From contig JANFAH010000056.1 in assembly GCA_024663395.1 (NCBI GenBank), forward strand, positions 62,001 to 126,000: a stretch of DNA of 64,000 nucleotides. The letters are read 5' to 3'. The DNA comes from Pisolithus tinctorius (Eukaryota; Basidiomycota; Agaricomycetes; Boletales; Pisolithaceae). How positions within the stretch are numbered: position 1 is the first letter of the stretch; each line of letters begins with the position of its first letter. Shown piece by piece: positions 48,338 to 56,851 of this stretch. Position numbers and translations under genes: made by a program. The notes below the pieces were generated by a model that was not told the origin of the DNA, searched no databases, and saw only the letters and a program-made list of their open reading frames with translations.

Positions 48338-49368
48338 TTAGACCTGGGACCCAGCAGAACTGGCACCAGTCTGGTCACCTGACTCAGACCAGGACTGGCT
48401 TTCCTCTTCTTCCTCCCTCAGCCCTGCCAGCTCTTCATCAAGCCTCTCAGCATCCCTGTCTTCATTGTCAGTGGTGTCCTGCTCTGAGGGCATGTCTGGC
48501 ACCAAAAACTCGAAATGTTCTTCGATGTAGGTTTCATAAGACTGGGTGAACTGGTAAAAGTTCCTCAAAGCCTCCTGCTGAGCCACAGTTAGGCTGACCA
48601 CATTGTCAGCCACATGCTCCACTGCTTTGATCAGATGCTCCATCTGATCACTGGTGACAGGGCCAGCCCTGGTCTCTTCACTGGCCTTCTTCGTCAATGG
48701 CCCCTTGCCCACATCTTCTTCCTCATCACCTGCACCCTTGAGTACCTTGGTGGATGGGCACCTCAACCTCTTCTTCTTCTCCCTGGTGTGAGGGGAGGTC
48801 ATGTCTGCTTTTCTCTTGCCCTTGTCTATGACTGGACCAGTACCTGTACCGGTCTCACCTTTGACTGGCCACTGGCAATGCTCCTTGAGCTCATTGCACT
48901 AGTTGCAGGCCAGATGCTTCTTCTTGCTGTTGGTGTTGCACAGACAAGTTGTGTTCATCTGGGTGCAATGAAGACACCTGGGAGGTGGTCAGCTGGTCAA
49001 CTACCAGTCACTTGGTCATTACTCACCAGGGGTTCATCACCTCCACATTTGACCTGGCCCCAGTCAAACTACCCACCAAGGCATCTGCCCACCAGCTCTC
49101 AGCCACCTTCCTAGCCTCCTCAGCCTTATGTGCAGCCTCCAGCCTCTGTGCATGCCTTCTCTTCCTCAAGCTGGGCTTGCTCTTGCCTTTCAGCCTCCAA
49201 CCAGGCTTCCTCCTGCACCTTTGCTTTGTGCCTCTTGCACTCAGCCAGCTTGCCCTGGACCACTTGTTTGTCATCATTGCTGCCTACCTGCAGCTTGATA
49301 CTTGTCACCTGGGTCAGGTCAGGCAAGAGGTCTTGATTGTATGGCATCTGGGACCAGTGAGTAGACAT
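48338..49368 (-). pseudogene. Gypsy-1 antisense zinc-cluster ORF (decayed)
   Basis: Opposite to gag-pol, between the chromodomain and the 3' LTR. From ATG 49,368 (MSTHWSQMPYNQDLLPDL) it runs through an Ala/Glu/Lys coiled coil (LAECKRHKAKVQEEAWLEAE), a frameshift near 49,130, and a GTGAGT donor (about 49,024) with an acceptor at about 48,976. It then reads CLHCTQMNTTCLC, and HLACN-stop-CNELKEHCQW, then a basic block (KGKRKAD, REKKKRLR) and an acidic C-terminus (LRNFYQFTQSYETYIEEHFEF ... EEEEES) ending at 48,338. The pattern C-x2-C ... AC-x2-C-x3-K-x2-C-x-W matches the antisense ORF of Gypsy-2. Function unknown; a nucleic-acid-binding regulator is possible. Confidence 0.7.
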
Positions 49369-49486
49369 GTTGAAGTGAAGAACCAAACCTGGGGTGGACC
49401 AGTCTTAAGTCCACTGGTTTTCAAGGTCAGACACAAAATTTTCATTCTCAGCATTGTCCTCATTGGAGCCTCATGGGCTTGGCTCC

Positions 49487-49499
49487 AAGAGGGGGATAC
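49487..49499 (+). other. Gypsy-1 polypurine tract
   Basis: AAGAGGGGG followed by ATAC directly before the 3' LTR; the plus-strand DNA primer site of LTR elements. Confidence 0.8.
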
Positions 49500-50084
49500 T
49501 GTCATGACCATGTCCAGACTACTCTAGACTGGCTCTACCCTGGTCTCAACCAGTCTCATCTAACCCTTGCCCTGGTCCTGGCCTTAACCCTTTGACCCAG
49601 AAACATGTTAGCTTGTGAGGCACTGCAAGGCAGTGCCCAATCAAGTTGTTCACTCAGTTGGTACCAGGCTGGTGTAACACCCAGCCCAGCCACTAGTCCT
49701 GCCCCAGTTCCCAGTAATCCTTTGTTCATACTCTTGCTTGATAATATTCTTTGTAACACTACTTACCAATATGTTTACCAATCATCACTGTACTGGTGCA
49801 GACTGGTCTCTGGTGCTACGTTACACTTAGGTTACTTCTAGTATTTAAGCTGTAGGATAATCTGTTTTAGCCTCAGTCTGAAATCAATCTAGTCTTGTCT
49901 TAATCCAGTCCCTCTTGTTCTCTGTCTTCTACCTCTCAACTGGACTACGGCCCACACAAGGGAATAGTGCTGTGCCATCAGTCACTAAGTCCAACAGTCC
50001 AAATCTCTTAGAACCTTGTATTACCCTCTGACCCCTGACTGGACTCTGGACCAGCTCTGGACTGGTGAAGACCTGGACTTAACA
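49500..50084 (+). repeat. 3' LTR of Gypsy-1
   Basis: 585 bp, same length and ends as the 5' LTR, followed by the target duplication ATAGC (50,085-50,089). Confidence 0.95.
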
Positions 50085-50499
50085 ATAGCTTCTGGTACCA
50101 TCAAAGCACACCTTGTTTCAAGCCATATAATGTGACATCTAGCTTCCCAACTGGGCAGGAAAAATTCTGCCCTACAGCATAGCCCTCAGGGAGCTCCATA
50201 TAGATGTCTTCACCATCTCTGAGTTTGCCATTTAGGAATGCTGAGTGGAAATCAAATACATCAACATCCCAGTCATTGCATGTGGCAATTGCAAGTATGG
50301 TGTGAAGAGATGCAAGTCTAGTGACAGGAGCATAGGTTTCATCATAGTCAACACCCTGTATCTGAGAGTAGCCCTTAGCGACTGGGCAGGCCTTGTACTT
50401 CTCAATTTCTCCAGCAGCATAGTGTTTGATCTTGAAGACCCATTTGCATCCTATGACATTTGCACCTTTTGGGCACTCAACAATGTCCCAGGTATGTGC

Positions 50500-50791
50500 T
50501 GTCAAGAATGCGATCTGGAATTATGGTAGCATCTCGGAGTTTTGCCCAGAGGGCTCGGAATTGTTCCCCGACCCTCAGAATTAAATTCCGATGTCATTAC
50601 GCTTACTAATTATGGTACTATAAATTTTCTGCACCGTTCTTTTCCACCTCAGTGACTACTTCATACACTGAGGTGAGTATAGCTAGATTCCTGCTCGTTT
50701 ACTTGGTACTGATGTAGTGTAGAAACTCATACCTTTGTTAGGTACTAATACAGTGACTACTTCATACACTGAGAAACTCATACCTTTGTTA
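50500..50791 (+). repeat. 5' LTR of Copia-B
   Basis: About 292 bp, homologous to the Copia-A LTR in opposite orientation. It contains internal repeats of 'cagtgactacttcatacactgag' type (about 50,652 and 50,751) and 'actcatacctttgttagg' type (about 50,725 and 50,776). Confidence 0.85.
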
Positions 50792-50803
50792 GGTTATGAG
50801 CCC
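50792..50803 (+). promoter_or_regulatory. Copia-B primer-binding site, complementary to initiator Met tRNA anticodon arm
   Basis: GGTTATGAGCCC just after the LTR is the reverse complement of GGGCTCATAACC, the anticodon stem-loop of initiator tRNA-Met. This fits the half-tRNA priming used by copia-type elements. Confidence 0.8.
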
Positions 50804-50855
50804 TGCTCTTGTGCTCTAATTCCGAAAGAGTTAATACACAGCAACACTACCCACT

Positions 50856-52965
50856 ATGGCAAAAGACGATCATTCCTTACAAGTCCCAACCCTAAATGTG
50901 GACGGAAGCAACTGGCTATATTACAAGGCTCAGGTTGAATGGGCTGATTGGACACCTGACCAGCTTGGATGTGAAACCAGAGGACCCTTCAGCAGGGAAA
51001 GATGCCTCCTGGAAGCCCACAGCCATGGAGCAAAAACTTGTTAGTGAATACCCAGAAAAACTTCAGCAATGGGCTGAGGACGATGGATACATCAAGCAAG
51101 TGATTGCTGTGTCACTCCCAGAATCTCTGTTCCTTCAAGTCCTGAAGGAAGAGACTGCGAAGAGTGTGTGGGGTGTCCTCACTGATCTTTTCCAAAATTG
51201 CTCTCATGTCGTTGCAATTGATCTTCGGAGAAAACTCCAAGAATCCCGCTGTTCGGAAAAAGGCGATGTCTGCACTCACTTTGACAAGATGCATGCACTG
51301 CGTGAACAACTTGCCATGCTTGGACAGTCAATCACAGATGACGACTTTGCAGCCATCATCCTCAGTTCACTTCCTGCTTCTTACAACTCCAACCTCACAG
51401 CTATGACATCTTTGGCCCTAGTCATGCAAAAGGACCTATCTCCAGACTTTACCATCAAAGTAATTTCCGACAAATTTGATAGGTGCCAAACGTGGATGAA
51501 GAGAGGCAACTCTGGAAACTCCAGAAATTCTGAAGATGCAGCTTACTCAGCGAAGGACAGAAAGAAGTCCACCTGTGAAAATTGTGGAAAGAAAGGTCAT
51601 ATGAAAGACCAATGCTGGGAAGAGGGTGGTGGAAAAGCTGGGCAAGCACCCAAGTGGTTCCAGAACAAGGGAAAAGGGAAAAAGAAGGAGAAAGGCACTG
51701 GAAAAGTGGCCACTGCAGCCAGCACATCAGCCAGCTCAAGTGTGCAGACCAGTGCTGACTCGGAACCTGACGGAGTTTGGCTAGCACACCCACAGGACGA
51801 TGACTGGCTTACAGAAATTGCAGAGGAAGAAATTCCAAACCCCCAGGACATCATTAACGATGAAGAAGACACATATACAAACAACTATGACCATGTTCTC
51901 CTCACAGGCAAAAACCTAAATTCTGCAGAAGAGACCATCCTGTTTGACTCTGGTGCTTCACATCATATGTCCTCCTACCGCAGCAAATTCCTCAACTACA
52001 AGCCAATTGTACCCAAACCTATCACCACTGCTGACAACCACACCTTCCATGCCATCGGGAAAGGCGATCTCGCAATTTCACTCCCAAATGGCACTACCCA
52101 GACCCATATTCAACTCAAGGACATGCTCTATGCTCCCAAGATGGGAATTACACTTGTTTCTGTTAGCAAACTTGACATTGCTGGGTATGCAGCATTATTC
52201 CAAGACAAGCGTTGTCAAATCTTTGACACTCGGAAAAAGAAAGTAGCTGAAATTCCGATGCAAAAAGGCCTCTACTGCCTCAAACAAGCTTGTTGTGCCT
52301 TTGTAGGCCTAGCCAAGGCCACAGAATCCCTAACCATGGAGGAGATCCACATAAGGCTTAGCCACATCACTCCTGAAGCCATCCAGCACATGCTCAAGGA
52401 CGGCACGATCACCAGAATTAAACTGGATGAGGCACATTCTACCATGGGCGCATGCAATTCATGTGAGTATGCCAAAGCAACTCAGAAGCCCATTGGGAAG
52501 GAGCGTGACCCACCCTGCTGTGAACATCTAGGTGATGAGGTCCACACAGACCTCTGGGGACCTTCTCCAGTCCAAACCCCTGGCCACAGTCAATACTACA
52601 TATCATTCACAGATGACCACACCCGCTACACCAAGCTGTACCTCCAGAAGACGAAAGCCAAGACCTTCACATCATACAAGGCCTATGAAGCATGGCTGAA
52701 CACACAGTTTGACACCAAAGTCAAGTGACTTCACTCAGATCGAGGGGGAGAATACCTTAGTGTGGAATTTTCGGAATATCTGAAATCCCGAGGCACAGAA
52801 TGATGCATAACCGTCCATGATACCCCCGAACACAATGGAGTTGCAGAATGACTCAACAGAACACTTGTTGAGCGTGTACGTGCAATGATCCACACCAGTG
52901 GCCTACCCAAGAACCTCTGGGGGGAGGCCATTATGCATGTGACCTGGCTCAAAAACTGCTCATCA
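50856..52965 (+). pseudogene. Copia-B gag-pol, decayed and truncated
   Basis: ATG at 50,856 (MAKDDHSLQVPTLNVDGSNW) starts gag; a one-base shift near 50,940 moves to the frame that is open to 52,728. That frame has gag helices (LFQNCSHVVAIDLRRKLQ), a CCHC-like knuckle (CENCGKKGHMKDQC), protease (ILFDSGASHHM), the integrase zinc region (IHIRLSHITPEAI, CNSCEYAKATQ) and the first catalytic Asp (VHTDLWGPSPV). A TGA at 52,726-52,728 replaces an expected Cys before LHSDRGGEYLSVEF (second Asp). Two further TGA codons (about 52,801 and 52,849) sit where Arg is expected, consistent with CGA to TGA. The third integrase residue region (EHNGVAE, LNRTLVERVRAM) follows before the Gypsy-2 LTR cuts in. Confidence 0.9.
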
Positions 52966-52977
52966 ACTTGCCATCTA

Positions 52978-53691
52978 TGTCAAGTCCAGGCCTACTCCGA
53001 CCAACTCCGACGCTTAACAAGGTCTAGAGAAGGGTTTGGAAGCAAGTCCGACACAGAAGAACAGAACTCCGACTAGCAGAGTGTTGGCAGGAATGAAGAC
53101 TGCCAAGACAAAGGCGGAGCAGAGTGAGGGCATTGGGTTTAGCTCGTGCGCTACCCCCTTGCACGATCTCAGCCCTCATATTTCAGAGGGAGAGTACAGA
53201 TGGAGAGTTGGAGATAACTCCGACAGGCAGAAGACGGAATCAGAGGGAGTAGGAACTAAGTTGATATTCATACTGAAGAACAGCGGAGTACAGTACATGT
53301 TTTTATACTGCTACGGAGGTACAGTAATCGGAATCAGAACTGACATATGGAGACTCATAAATTTTCAAGTAAAACTTCCTGGACAACGAATGAAGGGTAG
53401 ACAGAGGACATACGAATGGGTAACACAGAACATCCAGAAAAGGAAACAGTCCAGGCGCTGGACCATGCGGTGAGCGTGCTGCGGAGTACCTGACTGCGAA
53501 GGTAGTCACATGACCCCTCAGAGAACAGACTGCTCAGTCTGGTAGGAGAGTAACGCAAGTCCGACAGCAGTCAGAGTGGAGATGGTTCACAACCAACAGA
53601 AGTTGGGCGGAGTTGGTGCGGAGTGAGTGAATGACTGGCGGAGTAGGGTGCGGAGTGAGTAAGGGCTTAGTGTGAACACACGGTTATGACA
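52978..53691 (-). repeat. 3' LTR of Gypsy-2
   Basis: 714 bp, TGTCAAGTCC ... GGTTATGACA on the plus strand; nearly the same sequence restarts at 63,392. On the minus strand TATAAAAA (53,300-53,307) precedes the predicted RNA start CAGTATGAATAT (53,264-53,276). Confidence 0.92.
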
Positions 53692-53694
53692 GTG

Positions 53695-53704
53695 CCCCCC
53701 CCTT
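53695..53704 (-). other. Gypsy-2 polypurine tract
   Basis: Eight C residues followed by TT on the plus strand, i.e. AAGGGGGGGG on the element strand, lies three bases before the 3' LTR. Confidence 0.75.
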
Positions 53705-53875
53705 AGGGCCTGAACCCCTGAAGGCCGCATGTATGGAATGAGATCAACACGAGTTGATCATTTGAAATTATTTTGATGCCTCGAGGATAATGGCCGGAGC
53801 TCCATCGGAGTTCGAAGTTCTGCTTAAAAACACGTGTTAGGGTACCGATCCTTCATATCCCATCCCCCCATCATC

Positions 53876-55084
53876 ATGTCCTCTCAGCGTCAGAACAAAA
53901 CCCCCCAGCCCACCCCTGGTCACTCTCGTGACTACTCCCAGGTTGCCGACGATGACCTAGTCGTCCTTACAGACGACTCGACGGACACCGAGCGCAAGAA
54001 GACAGTGGAGAAGGCACGTCAGCGAGAAGAGGCGGAGAAGAAGGAGCGAGAACGCAAGGTGGAGTGCAAGGCCAAGTGATGAAAGGCGGAAGAGGCGCGG
54101 CAGGAGGCAGAGCGGAGGCAGAGAGAGGAAGAGGAGGTGCAGAGGAAGAAGGCAGCAGAGGAAGAGGCTGAGAAGCAGAGGCAGAAAGCAGCAGCGGAGG
54201 AGGCCGAGAGGCAGAGGCAGAGGGCCTCTAAGGAGAGGGCTCAGGCCAGGTGGGACGAGGCCACTCAAAGGTGAGTGGCAGAGCACTGTGGGTCAGGCAG
54301 AGCTGACTCGCAGTTTTACTTTCTTAGATTATGTGGTGCAGTGTATGATGTCAACACTGCCCAGAAGGTCCCTGGGGCCTCTGTGGTGGTCACTGTGACC
54401 AGGTGGCCCCCCTGCACTCACTGCGTAGCGAGTCTGATGGCAGGCCAGTGCAAGCCAGGACAAGGTAAGACCAGGGCCTGTGTCCCCTGCCATAACAAAA
54501 AGAAGACATGCAGCTGGACGCAGGAAGAGGCAGTGGTGGGGCCTTCGCGGAAGAGAGCAGGGATGGGGAGCTCCCGAGGAGAGAAGAAGAAGAGGATGCG
54601 AGGGAAGGGAAAGGAGAGAGTGACAGAGACAGAGGAAGTGGACGACGAGCAGGAGGCAGGTGGAGAGGACGAGGAGGAACCAGAGACACTGCTTGAGGGA
54701 CCCTCGGGGGTCTCCTCCTGGTGGATGGAGTGGGAGCGGGAGCAGCAGCTGCAGGCTGCAGAGAGGTATGTGGCGGTGCATGAGAAGGCTGTGACAGCCT
54801 TCGAGAGGATGGCAAAGGCAGCGGAGCGGACTGCCGACGAGTGGGGAATGTACCGTGCATGGGCAGAGTGGGCGGAGATGAGGAGGGAAGACACGCGTGA
54901 AGCCAGACTGGCTGAACTCGAGCACGCAGGAGGAGGTTGGAAAAGGCCTCAGTCAGAGGTGGTGGAGGACCAGCGAGAGGAAGTGGATGAAGGTGCAGAG
55001 GGGGATAACGAGGAAGAAGTCGAAGGAGAGCAGGAAGGCAGTGAAGAACAGGAGGGTGGTGGAGAGCAAGCGATGGAAGAGTAG
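53876..55084 (+). pseudogene. Gypsy-2 antisense zinc-cluster ORF
   Basis: Opposite to gag-pol. ATG at 53,876 (MSSQRQNKTPQPTPGHS). Two adjacent TGA codons (54,077-54,082) interrupt a long Glu/Lys/Arg coiled coil that is otherwise open to 54,270; both fit CGA to TGA. An intron follows (GTGAGT at 54,271, AG at 54,327). The second exon, about 54,328-55,084, encodes PPCTHCVASLMAGQC, KTRACVPCHNKKKTCSW (zinc cluster), basic patches (GEKKKRMRGKGKER), a helical section (HEKAVTAFERMAKAAERT) and a Glu-rich end. Layout and Cys/Trp pattern match the antisense ORF of Gypsy-1. The strong 3' end is a poly-T stretch at 55,090-55,132. Its role is unknown. Confidence 0.8.
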
Positions 55085-55278
55085 AGTAGTTTTGTTTTGT
55101 TTTTTCTTTTTCTCTTCTTTTTTTTTTTTTTGTCTTTAGTTTGTATATTTTGTATTACTACGAGATAGACTTGTGATTTTGTTTGTGACTCTGAGAAGTG
55201 AAATGGATAAGCGGAGAAAATTCTAAAGTACTTAAGGTAGTTCAGTAAGAGGCAGAGTTGGCCCATGGAGGAGGTTTA

Positions 55279-55978
55279 CAGTGAGGGACAAAAGTGTTGC
55301 AATGTTTGTGAGGTGTGACTTGTTGCTGATGTAGCTCAGGCTATTCTGCACAGATAATGATGATACCTATACCATTGGAAAGGGGTGACTCTAAGCTTTC
55401 CAGAGCACTAAGGTTCAGTCAAAACAAAGCAATACATGCTGAGATACACCCTATTCTTTCTGAAAAGTGCATTGCAATGCTTTTGTCCCTGACTGGTGAA
55501 ATCATGAAATGTGACCTTTTGATGGGATTGAGGGCATGGAGGATGGGAAAAAATGATTACATAATAAACCACATGATCATCCAGATGATTTGTCAGCATG
55601 TAAACAATGACAAACATTGGACTTGTACCATTAATCCTCCCTCTTTTACCACAACTCATGAAATCATCTCTCTAGCTCACATGGTCATTTTCTCAAGGAA
55701 TTCTTATCAAATAATGGTGGCCACCACAGTGGCATCAGTATAACATGCTCTCAGAACCATCAGTCCCTTAAAAAACCTGCTGTCAGTCATTTCCTGGACT
55801 GTTTCCCCCCCCATGCCTGATGTATTCTGGGACTAATCAGTACTTGGAAGGCTGAAAATGTTATGGAGGTCAATCTGGCACTTCAGAACATGATATACAA
55901 ACCAGTCCCCTCTCAACCAATGCATTTCTGCCACAGGAACACTGATATGGAAGTTGGGGTGAGACAAAACCTCCTTGT
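55279..55978 (+). repeat. Left arm of the fold-back element
   Basis: Near-identical inverted copy of 56,152-56,851; the similarity is essentially perfect in the outer 600 bp and weakens toward the centre. Confidence 0.88.
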
Positions 55979-56151
55979 GCTCTGAGCACCATAAGATGGT
56001 TCACTAGATCTTGCTCTGATCTGAACTGTAGATGACTGGGGAAGGATTATTTGGTCATATGTGACCAAAGGCAATATTCAGGGCCAGATGGCAGCACAGG
56101 ATTCTGCTCCATGGCAGTTCAGTAGCATATCCTTCTGATGACACCCAGGGG

Positions 56152-56851
56152 TAAAGAGGATTTTGTCTTGCCCTAACTTCCATACCACTGTCCCTGTGCC
56201 AGGAATGCATTGGTTGAGAGGGGACTGGTTTGTATATCATGTTCTGAAGTGCCAGATTGACCTCCATAACATTTTCAGCCTTCCAAGTACTGATTAGTCC
56301 CAGAATACATCAGGCATGGGGGGGGAAACAGTCCAGGAAATGACTGACAGCAGGTTTTTTAAGGGACTGATGGTTCTGAGAGCATGTTATACTGATGCCA
56401 CTGTGGTGGCCACCATTATTTGATAAGAATTCCTTGAGAAAATGACCATGTGAGCTAGAGAGATGATTTCATGAGTTGTGGTAAAAGAGGGAGGATTAAT
56501 GGTACAAGTCCAATGTTTGTCATTGTTTACATGCTGACAAATCATCTGGATGATCATGTGGTTTATTATGTAATCATTTTTTCCCATCCTCCATGCCCTC
56601 AATCCCATCAAAAGGTCACATTTCATGATTTCACCAGTCAGGGACAAAAGCATTGCAATGCACTTTTCAGAAAGAATAGGGTGTATCTCAGCATGTATTG
56701 CTTTGTTTTGACTGAACCTTAGTGCTCTGGAAAGCTTAGAGTCACCCCTTTCCAATGGTATAGGTATCATCATTATCTGTGCAGAATAGCCTGAGCTACA
56801 TCAGCAACAAGTCACACCTCACAAACATTGCAACACTTTTGTCCCTCACTG
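56152..56851 (-). repeat. Right arm of the fold-back element
   Basis: Inverted counterpart of 55,279-55,978. The spacer between the arms (about 55,979-56,151) has no recognisable content. Confidence 0.88.

Larger units (their letters stand above)
42392..50084 (+). mobile_element. Gypsy-1: complete Ty3/Gypsy chromovirus, 7,693 bp
   Basis: Two 585-bp LTRs (42,392-42,976 and 49,500-50,084) begin TGTCATGACC and end TTAACA. The target duplication ATAGC flanks the element exactly (42,387-42,391 and 50,085-50,089). Inside are a primer-binding site, gag-pol on the plus strand, an antisense zinc-cluster ORF and a polypurine tract. The element is inserted in Copia-A. CpG is very rare throughout and decay is advanced. 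Confidence 0.97.
40138..50499 (-). mobile_element. Copia-A: Ty1/Copia element, minus strand, split by later insertions
   Basis: Fragments of one Copia pol gene read in order on the minus strand: the start of RT at 50,499-50,090 (AHTWDIVECPKGANVIGCKWVFK, DETYAPVTRLASL, FDFHSAFLNG, ELPEGYA), the RT catalytic part at 42,391-42,202 (SHVDDC, equivalent to YVDD), then 41,316-40,436 with LGPISWLLGMKVTQN and RNase H (MTAEAEYITATHAAKEGLWL, HTKHIDIQYHFI, ADTLTKPLP). The 3' LTR is 40138-40428. The solo LTR at 41,317 and Gypsy-1 at 42,392 interrupt the frame precisely and leave 5-bp duplications, proving they are younger. Gag, integrase and the 5' LTR are not seen; they would lie beyond the Copia-B junction at 50,500. 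Confidence 0.9.
50500..52977 (+). mobile_element. Copia-B: Ty1/Copia element, 5' part
   Basis: 5' LTR, primer-binding site, gag, protease and the start of integrase are present. It is interrupted at 52,978 by Gypsy-2, so the remaining pol and the 3' LTR should lie beyond the window. The left edge abuts the Copia-A RT gene; the junction shares GAATGC between the RT and LTR sequences, so a clean insertion and a microhomology join cannot be told apart here. Confidence 0.88.
55279..56851. mobile_element. Fold-back Tc1/mariner-type element, 1,573 bp
   Basis: Begins CAGTGAGGGACAAAAGTGTT and ends with its reverse complement, flanked by TA on both sides (55,277-55,278 and 56,852-56,853), as in the Tc1/mariner superfamily. 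The arms are very long: about 630-700 bp each (55,279 to about 55,978 and about 56,152 to 56,851) around a spacer of about 170 bp. A 128-codon ORF in one arm (55,357-55,743, plus) recurs with the same translation in the other (56,773-56,387, minus). No transposase motif (DDE/DDD) is visible, so it is non-autonomous. It sits between the 3' ends of the antisense ORF and gag-pol of Gypsy-2. Confidence 0.93.

Noticed and set aside
55088..55133. Poly-T/C tract as a Pol III terminator or poly(A) relic of a LINE
   Set aside because: It follows the antisense zinc-cluster ORF inside Gypsy-2 and has no LINE sequence or target duplication next to it.
55357..56773. The 128-residue ORF in both arms of the fold-back element as a real protein
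   Set aside because: No motif, no start context, and it exists in duplicate only because the arms are inverted copies; kept only as a marker of arm identity.
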